From positions 1 to 64,000 of the forward strand of contig CAZSKU010000012.1 in assembly GCA_964607515.1 (NCBI GenBank): a DNA stretch of 64,000 nt, written 5' to 3'. Below, in pieces: positions 49,971 through 58,903 of this stretch (position 1 is its first letter; every line of letters starts with the position of its first letter). The notes below the pieces were generated by a model that worked only from the letters and a program-made list of their open reading frames with translations, ran no database searches and was not told where the DNA came from. The DNA is from UBA6080 sp964607515. GTDB taxonomy: Bacteria > Fermentibacterota > Fermentibacteria > Fermentibacterales > JCC-6. The position numbers were made by a program, and so were the translations under genes.

Positions 49971-50896
49971 CATCGGCGGTCCGGAGGCAACCCGACTACC
50001 TGCGCCTCTCGGTCACGGATCGGTGCAACCTCCGGTGCATCTACTGCATGCCTCCGGGGGGAGTGCCCGAGGTGGCCCACGGCGACCTTCTGACCCTCGA
50101 GCAGACGGCCCGGCTGGTATGGACCATTCATGGGGTGCTGGGGCTCAGGAAGGTAAGGATCACCGGCGGAGAGCCCCTGGTGAGGAAGGGTGTGGCCGGC
50201 CTGATTTCCATCCTTCCCCGGGACCCGGAGATTGCCATGACCACCAACGGCATGCTGTTGTGCGAACGTGTCGAGGAGCTGGCTGTGAACGGGCTTTCCC
50301 GGGTCAACGTGAGCCTCGACAGTCTCAGGGACGACGTCCTGAGGATGATCACCCGGCGGGAAGCCAGTCTGGAGGCCGTTGAAAGGGGGATACGGTGCGC
50401 CCAGAGGGCGGGGCTCGCACCGGTGAAGGTGAATTGCGTGGTCCTGAGGGGTATAAACGACGGCGAGCTGGCCCGGATGGTGGAATGGGGGGCCCGGATG
50501 GGGGTCCACGTGAGGTTCATCGAACACATGCCCCTGGCGGAGGGCGACCCGGTTCGGGAAACCGTGTTCCGGGATGAGATAGCCGAACTGGCGGGGGGAG
50601 GCTTTCCGGAGGGAGTGTCAGGCACCGAGGAGACCTGGACGAGGGGGGACGGATTGAGTTTTGGCGTTATCTCCCCCGTCTCGGGAAACCTCTGCAGGGA
50701 GTGCCGGAGGGTTAGGCTCACCGCCCAGGGGGTTTTCATGCCATGTCTTTCAGGCGTCGGGAAGGTTGACCTGAAGCCTCTGGTCCTATCCGGCGCCGGG
50801 CGGGAGGAAATCGAAAGGGCGGTGACTGAGGCGGTGAACAGGAAGCCTGAGCGGGGGGACTGCCGATCCCTGCCCATGTGGAGCATAGGAGGATGA
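49967..50896 (+). CDS. moaA: GTP 3',8-cyclase MoaA
   Basis: 309 aa radical SAM enzyme for the first Moco step. N-terminal cluster 'VTDRCNLRCIYCMPPGG' (C20, C24, C27), 'KVRITGGEPLVRKGVAGLIS', 'VNVSLDSLRDDVLRMIT', 'RFIEHMPLA', the second cluster Cys in 'GNLCRECRRVRLTAQGVFMP' plus the next Cys, and the C-terminal Gly-Gly ('MWSIGG') that enters the active site. GTG start overlapping moeA; the stop overlaps the first moaC ATG. Confidence 0.97.
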   Translation: MTSAVRRQPDYLRLSVTDRCNLRCIYCMPPGGVPEVAHGDLLTLEQTARLVWTIHGVLGLRKVRITGGEPLVRKGVAGLISILPRDPEIAMTTNGMLLCERVEELAVNGLSRVNVSLDSLRDDVLRMITRREASLEAVERGIRCAQRAGLAPVKVNCVVLRGINDGELARMVEWGARMGVHVRFIEHMPLAEGDPVRETVFRDEIAELAGGGFPEGVSGTEETWTRGDGLSFGVISPVSGNLCRECRRVRLTAQGVFMPCLSGVGKVDLKPLVLSGAGREEIERAVTEAVNRKPERGDCRSLPMWSIGG

Positions 50897-50898
50897 CC

Positions 50899-51369
50899 AT
50901 GCCGGAGAACGGGCTTCATTTCGACGATTCGGGCAGACCCAGAATGGTGGACGTGACAGGGAAGGGGGTTACCGCCCGAACCGCGTCGGCCCGGGGTGAG
51001 ATTATTCTGGGGCGGGCGGCGATGGAGGCCCTCGGGGCTCCCACGAAAGGGCCGGTGGAAACGACCGCGGCCATCGCAGGCATACAGGCCGCCAAGAGAA
51101 CCTGGGAACTCATTCCCCTCTGCCATCCCCTTCCTCTGGACAAGGTCGACGTCCGTTTTCAGATTGAGGCTGATTCACTGGTATGCACATGCTCGGTGAA
51201 GGGTGAAGCCAGGACCGGCTACGAGATGGAAGCCCTCACCGGAGTTACCGTGGCGCTTCTCACCGTGTACGACATGCTGAAAGCCGTGGACCGGGATATG
51301 GTTATCATGGGTGTGAGGCTGGTTTCGAAGACCGGCGGGAAGAGCGGAGACTGGAGGCGCTCCGAATGA
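50899..51369 (+). CDS. moaC: Cyclic pyranopterin monophosphate synthase MoaC
   Basis: 156 aa. 'PRMVDVTGKGVTARTASARG', 'KGPVETTAAIAGIQAAKRTW', 'ELIPLCHPLPLDKVDV', 'KGEARTGYEMEALTGVTVAL' and 'DRDMVIMGVRLVSKTGGKSG'. Catalyses the second Moco step, following MoaA. The ATG at 50899 is six bases after AGGAGG; ATG 50893 overlaps the moaA stop and is too close to that RBS. ATGA overlap with mog. Confidence 0.97.
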   Translation: MPENGLHFDDSGRPRMVDVTGKGVTARTASARGEIILGRAAMEALGAPTKGPVETTAAIAGIQAAKRTWELIPLCHPLPLDKVDVRFQIEADSLVCTCSVKGEARTGYEMEALTGVTVALLTVYDMLKAVDRDMVIMGVRLVSKTGGKSGDWRRSE

Positions 51370-51860
51370 GTCCGTCCGGAACCTCCTTTTCGGTGCTTAC
51401 CGTGAGTGATTCCTGTTCGGCGGGGGAGAGGGAAGACCTGAGCGGTCCCGAAATAGTCCGCATTCTTTCCTGTGCAGGGTACTCTCCGGTGGAGCTGGCG
51501 GTGGTTCCCGACGGCATCGAGCCCGTATCCGAAGCCCTGTCCAGGCTGTGCAAAGACGCATCCCTGGTGCTCACCACCGGCGGCACGGGTTTCTCCCCCA
51601 GGGACTTCACCCCCGAAGCCACCGCGTCGGTTTGTGAACGGCTGGTCCCTGGAATACCCGAAATGCTTCGGGCCAGGTCAGCCATGAAGACTCCCGCCGC
51701 CTGGCTGGGGCGCGGATGCGCCGGGATCAGGGGCGAAACCCTGGTGGTCAACCTGCCGGGAAGCGTGAAGGCCGTCGGAGAGTGTCTCGAGTTCCTGCTT
51801 CCCCTGCTTCCCCACGCCCTGGAAATCCTCCGGGGCATGGCCGGACGCTGCGGGGGCTGA
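51366..51860 (+). CDS. mog: Molybdopterin adenylyltransferase (MogA/MoaB family)
   Basis: 164 aa. 'FSVLTVSDSCSAGEREDLSG', 'LVLTTGGTGFSPRDFTPEAT', 'MLRARSAMKTPAAWLGRGCA' and 'LVVNLPGSVKAVGECLEFLL'. Activates molybdopterin by adenylation before MoeA. Last gene of the operon; moaD, moaE and a MoaD-activating enzyme are not in the window. Confidence 0.93.
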   Translation: MSPSGTSFSVLTVSDSCSAGEREDLSGPEIVRILSCAGYSPVELAVVPDGIEPVSEALSRLCKDASLVLTTGGTGFSPRDFTPEATASVCERLVPGIPEMLRARSAMKTPAAWLGRGCAGIRGETLVVNLPGSVKAVGECLEFLLPLLPHALEILRGMAGRCGG

Positions 51861-51864
51861 GAGC

Positions 51865-51893
51865 TTGTCTTTCATCGTCACAGATTTTATGTA
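51865..51893 (+). promoter_or_regulatory. Predicted sigma70-type promoter
   Basis: TTGTCT (51865-51870), 17-nt spacer, TATGTA (51888-51893) in the AT-rich gap between mog and the secreted protein at 51929, which has its own RBS (GGAGG). Confidence 0.5.
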
Positions 51894-51928
51894 TTTGAAC
51901 AGACGGTCAGTGATGATGGAGGCAGGCA

Positions 51929-54115
51929 TTGGCTTTTCTACCGGTCGCTACCCTTCGAATACTGCTGATTCTGGGAGTTCACAGGATATCCAACCAGTGG
52001 ATGGAACTGGTGGTGACCGACGACTGCTCCCGGGGCTGTCCGGGATCGGTCATGTCCCTGGTGGACCTGACATCCGGGATAGACCTGGTAACCCCGGGGC
52101 AGGAATTCTCCGCGGTAACGCTGGGCGATTGCAGACCCATGCCTGGAGAAGTGTACTTCACGGATTCCACAGCGGTCTTCGTATCCCCTGGCATTTCAGG
52201 GCCGTCGGGGAACGTGCCGGTTTCGGTCAGCATCTCTTACACCCTTGTGGAAAGAGATCTGGAGATCGTCTACCGCCTGCAGTTCCTGCAGGACGTGGAA
52301 TTGACGGAACCTCTGGAGGCCGTCTTCGGCATTCGAGGCTGGGAGCAGGTTTTCATCGAGAACCAGACCGGTCCGGACGACTCCTTCCCCCTTGACGGCA
52401 GCACGGGATTCCAGCGATTCAGCGGAAGCCAGATCGTCCGGCTGTCCGGAGGAACGAAACCCGGGACGATGTTCCTCTTTCCCATCGTGCCCAAGGGGAT
52501 ATTCCGGATAGAAGACTCCGGATGTCCGGAGATCGGCCTCCTCTTCTTCGACACCGACCTTCCCAGGGAGAACTGCCAGGGGCCGGTCCTTCACTCGCTT
52601 GTGCCCGGCGGCGAGTCCAGGGAGTACTTCGCGAAGATCATCCTCGACCCCGGGTTCCGGCCCGTCTTCGTGGGGAATCACCCGGACGGGTACGAGCGAA
52701 CCGCCTCCTGGATGATGGACGAACTCCCGTTCATCCATCCTGAGCAGGGCTACATCTGGGGATATTCCGAGACGCCGGACGGTCCCGAACCGGTCTCCGC
52801 GTCCATGATCAGGCTTCTCGAGGAGCATCCGGGGCTGAAGATGGACTGGCTGATCCTTCCCGACGCTATTCTCACACCCAACCGCGACTCAGCCTGGGCG
52901 GAACCCGGCTGGGAATGGAGCTGGTCCCACTGGCACTGTACCTGGCGCATCTGCACCGAGGCCCCCGCGGAATACGTGCAGTGGCTCCGGAACATTCAGA
53001 GCCACGTGTACCCGTGGTCCGAAAGGATCACCATGGGGTGCCACGGATACCACCACACACCCAATGCCGATTCATCCTTCGGGGAGTTCCACGAGTTCAT
53101 AACCTACGAGCCCTGGGAGCACCAGGAGAGGCTGTCCATGGCCATGGCGGACATCGCCGCGATGGGGCTGGATACGAACATGGTGAACGTGATCCGATTC
53201 CCCGGCCACAGAACTTCCCTCAGCGGGTTGTGGTCGGTGATAGATCACGGATTCGTCTTCTACTGCAACGGCTTCAGACCCTACGACTGCTTCGCCGGGG
53301 AGCAGTTCTGGAACCAGTGGATAACAATGTTCCAGACTCCCCGGGGTAGAATATGGGGTTCGAACACCGTCTGGTGGGCCGACATGGGGCAGTCCTACCT
53401 GTACGATTTCCTCAGTGTCGTAATGGATCGGGGGAAGTTCGGTCTGCTTGGAACGCACCCGATCGGCATGCTGGCTGGAGGAGAGGACCCCGAGGCCTAC
53501 CACAGGATAGACAGCGTCCTGACGTCCCTGGAGGAGGACTACCCCCATTTCGGCTGGCTGCTGCCCATCGAGTATGGATCACATCTCGAGGCCTGCTACA
53601 ACATATCCGTCCGGGGTGTCCGCAACCACGGCGGAATCCTGAGAATGGCGCTCGACGGCGAAATCCCACAAGGTCTCACCTTCTGTGCCCTCCTCGATCC
53701 GCGGGACGTGGTGGAACTGGTCACCCTGGACGGTCTACCGCTGGACTGGGAGGTGAGGGACGGATGCCGGCTCTTCGCAGTGTCGAACCGGCGGGATCCC
53801 GGAGAGCATCTTCTGGAGATCCGGCTGAATCCGGAGAGGTTCGACAATCCCGATTACTCGGCTGCATCGCTGATCTCCGTGAATCCCTCTTTATCCGGGA
53901 ATCTCCGGATCGGAGTGCTCGGCGGACCGCCGTCGGAACCGGTGCCCGTCAGGGTTTTCGATCTGGCGGGAAGGATGGTGTTCAGCGGCGACGTGGACAT
54001 GAGTTCCGGAAGGGCTTCCATTCGGGTCCCGGGAGGCCTTCCCTCCGGGGTTTACGCGGTCAGGGCGGTCATAGCCGGCAGCCCCTGCTCCGCGGAGGCG
54101 GTGCTGCTGCGCTGA
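51929..54115 (+). CDS. Secreted polysaccharide-deacetylase-like protein with T9SS-type C-terminal sorting domain
   Basis: 728 aa. TTG start six bases after GGAGG, hydrophobic N-terminus ('FLPVATLRILLILGV'). N-terminal ~270 residues are beta-rich. The middle resembles NodB-like deacetylases: 'MDWLILPDAILTPNRD', His pair 'ITMGCHGYHHTPNADS', and 'VIRFPGHRTSLSGLWSVIDH' as the R-x-P-G-x motif. The canonical TFDDG motif is not evident. The last ~80 residues ('NPSLSGNLRIGVLGG', 'VPVRVFDLAGRMVFSGDV', 'GGLPSGVYAVRAVIAG') form a type-A-like sorting domain. It is probably an exported or surface-attached carbohydrate-active protein; the substrate is unknown. Confidence 0.75.
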   Translation: MAFLPVATLRILLILGVHRISNQWMELVVTDDCSRGCPGSVMSLVDLTSGIDLVTPGQEFSAVTLGDCRPMPGEVYFTDSTAVFVSPGISGPSGNVPVSVSISYTLVERDLEIVYRLQFLQDVELTEPLEAVFGIRGWEQVFIENQTGPDDSFPLDGSTGFQRFSGSQIVRLSGGTKPGTMFLFPIVPKGIFRIEDSGCPEIGLLFFDTDLPRENCQGPVLHSLVPGGESREYFAKIILDPGFRPVFVGNHPDGYERTASWMMDELPFIHPEQGYIWGYSETPDGPEPVSASMIRLLEEHPGLKMDWLILPDAILTPNRDSAWAEPGWEWSWSHWHCTWRICTEAPAEYVQWLRNIQSHVYPWSERITMGCHGYHHTPNADSSFGEFHEFITYEPWEHQERLSMAMADIAAMGLDTNMVNVIRFPGHRTSLSGLWSVIDHGFVFYCNGFRPYDCFAGEQFWNQWITMFQTPRGRIWGSNTVWWADMGQSYLYDFLSVVMDRGKFGLLGTHPIGMLAGGEDPEAYHRIDSVLTSLEEDYPHFGWLLPIEYGSHLEACYNISVRGVRNHGGILRMALDGEIPQGLTFCALLDPRDVVELVTLDGLPLDWEVRDGCRLFAVSNRRDPGEHLLEIRLNPERFDNPDYSAASLISVNPSLSGNLRIGVLGGPPSEPVPVRVFDLAGRMVFSGDVDMSSGRASIRVPGGLPSGVYAVRAVIAGSPCSAEAVLLR

Positions 54116-56806
54116 TCAGTCCCGGCTGCCGTTTATCTCCTTCCACACCTCCACCAGCCCCTCCTCCCCGGGTTCCTGGCTCCAGCGCCTGTTCACGAAA
54201 AGGTTCACCATCCTGTTGTTGGATGAGGTGGTCTGAGCCTCTATCCGTCTGGCTCCCCAGTCCCTGGCTATCTTCTCGCAGAAGTCCGTGAGGATTCCCC
54301 CGAGGCCCATGTTCTGCCAGGGGTCGCCCACCAGAACCGCGTACTCGGCGGTTTCCATTCCCGGATCCGCCACCAGCCTTCCCACTCCGAGGAGCTTTCT
54401 GGCGCCGTCGTGTTCCAGCTCCGCCACGATTGCCAGTTCCCTGTCATAGTCTATGTAGCAGTGTCTGACAGCCGCCTCGTGGGTTGCCCAGTGGTAGAAG
54501 AACCTGAACCTGGAGTAGATGGATTCCCGGGAGCAGGAGCCCAGCAGCTCCAGCCACATGGGTTCGTCCTCCGGGCGGATCGGCCGCAGGAGCACCCGGG
54601 TGCCGTCCTTCATGACCGCGGTTTCCACGAACTCTTCCGGATAGGGCCGCAGCGCCAGGTGACCGAAGGGTTTTCCGGGTACTGCGCCGGGGTCCACCAG
54701 TGCCCTGGCGTCCAGGGCAAGAGCGCCGTTTTCATCGACCAGCAGCGGGTTGATGTCCATCTCCCTGATCGCCGGGTTGTCGCTGGCGATGTAGGAGAGC
54801 CTCATCACGGTGGTGACAAGGGCGTCCATGTCCACCCCGGGCCTTCCCCGGTAGCCCTTCAGCAGAGGCAGTATTCGAAGCTGCTCCAGCATCCGCATCA
54901 CCAGGGTCTCGTTCAGCGGCGGGAACCCCAGGGCCCTGTCTTCAAGGATCTCCGCGTTGACCCCCCCGGCTCCCAGCATGATCACCGAACCGAACACCGG
55001 ATCCCGCTTGAAGCCCGCTATCATCTCCACACCCTGGAAGACGTTGGCCATCTTCTGCACCGTAACCCCCCGGATAAGCGCTCCCGGCTTCCATTCCGCA
55101 GCCCTCTTCACGATCCTGTCGAAAGCCGTCCTCACCTGAAGGTGGTCTTCGAGGTTCAGCTCCACGCCGCCCGCCTCGGATTTGTGCGTGATGTCCGGGG
55201 AATCGAGCTTCAGCACCACCGGGTATCCCGTTTTCTCCGCGGCGGCCACCGCATCGTCAGGCCCCTTCGCAGGCACCGGCAGGGTGGAGGAAATCCCGTA
55301 GAACTCGAGGATACGCTTGGAGTCGGTCTCCGATAGCATTTTCGTGTTCTGCGCGGGAAGACCGTCGAGGAAAGCTGAAGCTTTGCCGCGGCCTTCCGAA
55401 AGATCGAGCCTGATGTCCCGGGGAGTCTGGTGAAGGGATTCTAGGTTGCGGGAATAACTCACCAGAGTCATGAAAGCTTCGACGGCCTGTTCAGGGGTGT
55501 CGTAGACCGGAATACCGCACTCAGCAAGTATCCTGGCTCCCTCCCTGACCGTCTCTCCCCCCATCCAGGCCGCCAGAACGGGCTTCCTTGAGCTTTCCGA
55601 GAGCTTGCCAATGGATTTAGCGACACCGTCGGGTTTTGTCATGGCCTGGGGTGTAAGGATCACCAGCAGCGCGTCCACCCCCTTGTCCGCCAGAACCAGA
55701 GAGGATGCCTTCTCATAGCGCTTCGTGTTGGCGTCACCCAGGATGTCCACCGGGTTCCCGCCGGACCAGAAGCCCGGAAGGCACTCGTCCAGTGCGGACA
55801 CGGTCTCTCCGGACAACTCCGCAAGCGACCCGTTTCCCGCCATGAGCGCGTCCACCGCCATCACACCGGGACCTCCGGCATTGGACACTATTCCCAGCCT
55901 TGGTCCCTTTGGAATCCTCTTTCGCCCGATGAGTTCGGCGCATCCGAATATTCCGCCCACGTTAAGCACCCGGGCCATGCCCGCCCGGGAGAAGGCCGCG
56001 TCGTACACCGAATCCTCCGAGACCATGGCCCCCGTATGGGAAGCGGCCACGGCGGCGGATCTGGGAAAACGGCCCGCCTTGTACACGATGATGGGTTTTG
56101 TTCTGGCGAACGCCCTGGAGGCGGTCATGAACCTTCTGGCCCTGGTCACCGATTCCACGTAGAGGATTATGGATTCGGTGGACTCGTCTTCGCCGAAGTA
56201 GTCAATCAGGTCGGCGAAATCAACATCCAGGGCATTTCCCACCGAGACGAAGGCCGAGAAGCCGATTTTTTCCTGCCTGGCCCAGTCCAGCACCGAGGTG
56301 CACAGTGCGCCGGACTGGCTGATGAAGGCCACGCTTCCCTTTTCAGGCATGGCGGGGGCGAAGCTGGCGTTGAGGTTCGCCGAAGGGACTATGACCCCCA
56401 GGCAGTTGGGCCCAAGCACCCTCATCTCAGGATTGTCCCTGAGTATGCCCTCCAGGTTCCGCTGCATGGCAGCCCCTTCGGGCCCTGATTCCCCGAAGCC
56501 GGCGGACATGATGATGACGCCTCTGACGCCGGCCGCGGCACACTCCCTCAGGATGCCCTCCACCTCGCCCGCCGGGGAACACACCGTCACCAGGTCGGGA
56601 GTTCTGGGAAGGGACCCGATGGATGGGTAGCATGGAACCCCCAGGACCGCTTCGCTGCCGGGATTCACAGGGTACACCACACCCCGGAAGGCGCTCCCCA
56701 CCAGGTTCCTCAAAACCCTCCCCCCGACGCTGTTGGGGTTGATGGTGACTCCGGTGATGGCGATTCTCGTGGGTTTCAGAATGCTGTCCAGACCGTGAAC
56801 GTTCAT
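54116..56806 (-). CDS. ADP-forming acyl-CoA synthetase (alpha-beta fusion) with C-terminal GNAT domain
   Basis: 896 aa. CoA-binding domain ('RIAITGVTINPNSVGGRVLR', 'VVYPVNPGSEAVLGVPCYPS', 'VLGPNCLGVI'), a succinyl-CoA-ligase-like domain with the phospho-His candidate in 'AAVAASHTGAMVSEDSVYDA', an ATP-grasp domain (~490-700; 'GYPVVLKLDSPDITHKSEAG', 'GFKRDPVFGSVIMLGAGGVN') and a GNAT domain (~735-885; 'DPWQNMGLGGILTDFCEKIA'). The architecture matches Pat-type lysine acetyltransferases and bifunctional acetate-CoA ligases. The retained His suggests an active synthetase. ATG 56806 follows CGGAGGC; longer starts lack family similarity. Confidence 0.92.
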   Translation of the reverse strand: MNVHGLDSILKPTRIAITGVTINPNSVGGRVLRNLVGSAFRGVVYPVNPGSEAVLGVPCYPSIGSLPRTPDLVTVCSPAGEVEGILRECAAAGVRGVIIMSAGFGESGPEGAAMQRNLEGILRDNPEMRVLGPNCLGVIVPSANLNASFAPAMPEKGSVAFISQSGALCTSVLDWARQEKIGFSAFVSVGNALDVDFADLIDYFGEDESTESIILYVESVTRARRFMTASRAFARTKPIIVYKAGRFPRSAAVAASHTGAMVSEDSVYDAAFSRAGMARVLNVGGIFGCAELIGRKRIPKGPRLGIVSNAGGPGVMAVDALMAGNGSLAELSGETVSALDECLPGFWSGGNPVDILGDANTKRYEKASSLVLADKGVDALLVILTPQAMTKPDGVAKSIGKLSESSRKPVLAAWMGGETVREGARILAECGIPVYDTPEQAVEAFMTLVSYSRNLESLHQTPRDIRLDLSEGRGKASAFLDGLPAQNTKMLSETDSKRILEFYGISSTLPVPAKGPDDAVAAAEKTGYPVVLKLDSPDITHKSEAGGVELNLEDHLQVRTAFDRIVKRAAEWKPGALIRGVTVQKMANVFQGVEMIAGFKRDPVFGSVIMLGAGGVNAEILEDRALGFPPLNETLVMRMLEQLRILPLLKGYRGRPGVDMDALVTTVMRLSYIASDNPAIREMDINPLLVDENGALALDARALVDPGAVPGKPFGHLALRPYPEEFVETAVMKDGTRVLLRPIRPEDEPMWLELLGSCSRESIYSRFRFFYHWATHEAAVRHCYIDYDRELAIVAELEHDGARKLLGVGRLVADPGMETAEYAVLVGDPWQNMGLGGILTDFCEKIARDWGARRIEAQTTSSNNRMVNLFVNRRWSQEPGEEGLVEVWKEINGSRD

Positions 56807-56907
56807 GCTTGATGCCTCCGGTGGAGCGGAACTATTCCGATTAAGGGAATACACTGGTTCCTTTGCCGGAAATATGTTCACACCTGTTGCCCGGGGAGGT
56901 ATGTCAT

Positions 56908-57774
56908 CTGAAACGGAACATTGCATCGAGCCGGGAGTCCGCCCCCAAGATGCTGCTCCTGTTGGCTGCCGCGGTATGGGGGCTGGCCTTCACCGCACAG
57001 AGGGCCGGAATGGAGCACATGGGTCCCCTGGCGTTCAACGGATTGCGGTTCCTGCTGGGCTCCCTGGTGCTGATTCCGTTCTTCCGGTCGGGAGTGACCC
57101 GGAGGATTCTTCGACCCTCCCTTGCCGCGGGCCTCCTGCTGTTTTGCGGCGCCTCACTTCAACAGTGGGGAATAGTTCACACCACCGCCTCCAGGGCGGG
57201 ATTCATAACAGGGCTGTACATCGTGTTCGTGCCACTGATAGGAGCCCTCCAAGGCGACCGCGAGCCCGCGACCGCGTGGGCGGGATTCTGGGTGTCTCTC
57301 GCGGGGCTTTACCTTCTGAGTTTCAGGGGGGGGTTCGGAGCGGTGAATCCGGGCGATGTGCTGGTCCTTTTGGGGGCATTGGCCTGGGCCTTTCACGTCC
57401 GCCTCATCGGATCCCTGGCGGGTTCCCATCCGCCGGGAAGCCTTGCCCTCTGCCAGTTCGCCGTGTGCGGCCTTCTCAGTCTCCTTTCGGCGGTGGCGGC
57501 GGGAGAGTCGTTCCGGGGCGTCCCGCGGACCCTGCTTCCCCTGGGCTACAGTGGATTTTTGTCGGTGGGCCTTGCCTTCACCCTCCAGGTGTTCGGCCAG
57601 AAACGGGTCAGACCTTCAGCCGCCGGCTCCATCATGGCTCTGGAGTCGGTCTTCGCCGCCCTGGGAGGGTGGCTGGTGCTGGGGGAATCGTTCACCTCCG
57701 TCGAGGCAGCCGGGTGCTTCCTGATGTTCTCTGGAACCCTTCTGGCTGCGGGAGGTTCGGGCTCCCCTCATTGA
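56908..57774 (+). CDS. EamA/DMT-superfamily transporter (possible CTG start)
   Basis: 288 aa, ten hydrophobic segments as two EamA repeats. 'LLLLAAAVWGLAFTAQRAGM' and 'MGPLAFNGLRFLLGSLVLIP' open repeat 1; 'DVLVLLGALAWAFHVRLIGS' and 'SIMALESVFAALGGWLVLGE' mark repeat 2. The start is uncertain: GGGGAGG (56893-56899) sits eight bases before a CTG at 56908. ATG 56950 would begin right at the first helix, and TTG 56863 is farther upstream. The substrate is unknown. Divergent from the acyl-CoA synthetase. Confidence 0.88.
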   Translation: MKRNIASSRESAPKMLLLLAAAVWGLAFTAQRAGMEHMGPLAFNGLRFLLGSLVLIPFFRSGVTRRILRPSLAAGLLLFCGASLQQWGIVHTTASRAGFITGLYIVFVPLIGALQGDREPATAWAGFWVSLAGLYLLSFRGGFGAVNPGDVLVLLGALAWAFHVRLIGSLAGSHPPGSLALCQFAVCGLLSLLSAVAAGESFRGVPRTLLPLGYSGFLSVGLAFTLQVFGQKRVRPSAAGSIMALESVFAALGGWLVLGESFTSVEAAGCFLMFSGTLLAAGGSGSPH

Positions 57775-57826
57775 CCGCGGCCCCCTGCACTCTTATTCAT
57801 GCTCGAAGCGCCGGGAGGCCTGATAG

Positions 57827-58903
57827 TTGAAACTGCTCTGCACCGCCGATCTTCACCTGGGAAGAAGCATACCCCTTCCAGAGGATGTTTCCCAGGATGC
57901 CCATGGTCCTTCCAGGGCTTGGCGGCTCATCTGCGACATTGCGGTGGACGAGAGGGTGGATGCCCTGCTAATAGCCGGGGACGCCATAGATTCGGAGAAG
58001 AGTTACGCCGAGGGCATGGCGGTATTCCGGAACGGTCTCAGAAGGCTCCAGACTGCGGGCGTCCCGGTGATCCTGACCGCCGGCAACCATGACTGGAACC
58101 TCCTGGCCGAGGCAGCCATGGGCTTTCCCGGGGTTGTTCCCCTTGGTCTCTCCGGACGCTGGGAAACCCATTCGCTTGGCGACGTGACAATCCTGGGATG
58201 GTCCTTTCCCGGAAGACATCACAGGGAGTCGCCCATGACGGGCTTCCCGGATATCCTTCCGGAAAAGACGGTCGGCCTTCTCCACTGCGACCTGGACTCC
58301 GGGGGCGGTCTCTACGCGCCGGTTAGGACCGGTGAGCTGGAGTCCAGGCCCGTAGCCAAATGGGTGCTCGGCCACATGCACTCCCCTCTGGACACGGACA
58401 GGCTTTTCTACCCCGGTTCGCCGCTGGGTCTCAACGCCGGGGAGACCGGGCCGAGAAGCGTGGTGATGCTGGACACCGATATGATGAGCTGCCGAAGGAT
58501 TCCCATGGCGGTGCTGGAGTGGAAGCTGGTTTCCATCACCGAAGACGACCTTCTGGATCCCGAAGAGCGGATTTCCTCCGCGGTGGAGCGGGTTCTCGGC
58601 GCCGAGGCGGGATCCGTGCTCACGGGATTCAGGGTTCTTTTCCAGGGAAGAACCGCCAGAAGCAGGGATTTCAGGAAGGCCGCAGCCTCCCTGGACAACG
58701 CCGCTTTTCCCGGCTTTTTTATCCAGCAGGCCATTGATGAGACGAAACCTCTGCTGGATATCGCGGCTCTGGCGGAGGGAAAGAAGATGAGTTCGCTGTT
58801 GGCGGCGGAGGTGCTGGCCATGGATCCCCGGAGTGAGGACTACTCCGTGGGTGTAGAACTGCTGGAGGAACTCCTGGAGCGGGAGCGGGGATTTGAGGAT
58901 TAG
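57827..58903 (+). CDS. SbcD/YhaO-like metallophosphoesterase (DNA exonuclease subunit)
   Basis: 358 aa. Calcineurin-like motifs in order: 'LLCTADLHLGRS' (D-x-H), 'DALLIAGDAIDSEKSY' (GD), 'VILTAGNHDWN' (GNHD), 'VGLLHCDLDSGG' and 'WVLGHMHSPL' (GHxH). The C-terminal ~150 residues are the cap and ATPase-binding region. TTG start nine bases after GGGAGG. It overlaps the following ATPase gene by 11 bases; the pair corresponds to Mre11-Rad50/SbcCD-type complexes acting on DNA ends. Confidence 0.9.
   Translation: MKLLCTADLHLGRSIPLPEDVSQDAHGPSRAWRLICDIAVDERVDALLIAGDAIDSEKSYAEGMAVFRNGLRRLQTAGVPVILTAGNHDWNLLAEAAMGFPGVVPLGLSGRWETHSLGDVTILGWSFPGRHHRESPMTGFPDILPEKTVGLLHCDLDSGGGLYAPVRTGELESRPVAKWVLGHMHSPLDTDRLFYPGSPLGLNAGETGPRSVVMLDTDMMSCRRIPMAVLEWKLVSITEDDLLDPEERISSAVERVLGAEAGSVLTGFRVLFQGRTARSRDFRKAAASLDNAAFPGFFIQQAIDETKPLLDIAALAEGKKMSSLLAAEVLAMDPRSEDYSVGVELLEELLERERGFED

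Noticed and set aside
56867..56878. GGAAATATGTTC upstream of the EamA gene as a second LexA box
   Set aside because: The left half (GAAA) does not fit GAAC-N4-GTTC and the downstream gene is not an SOS gene.
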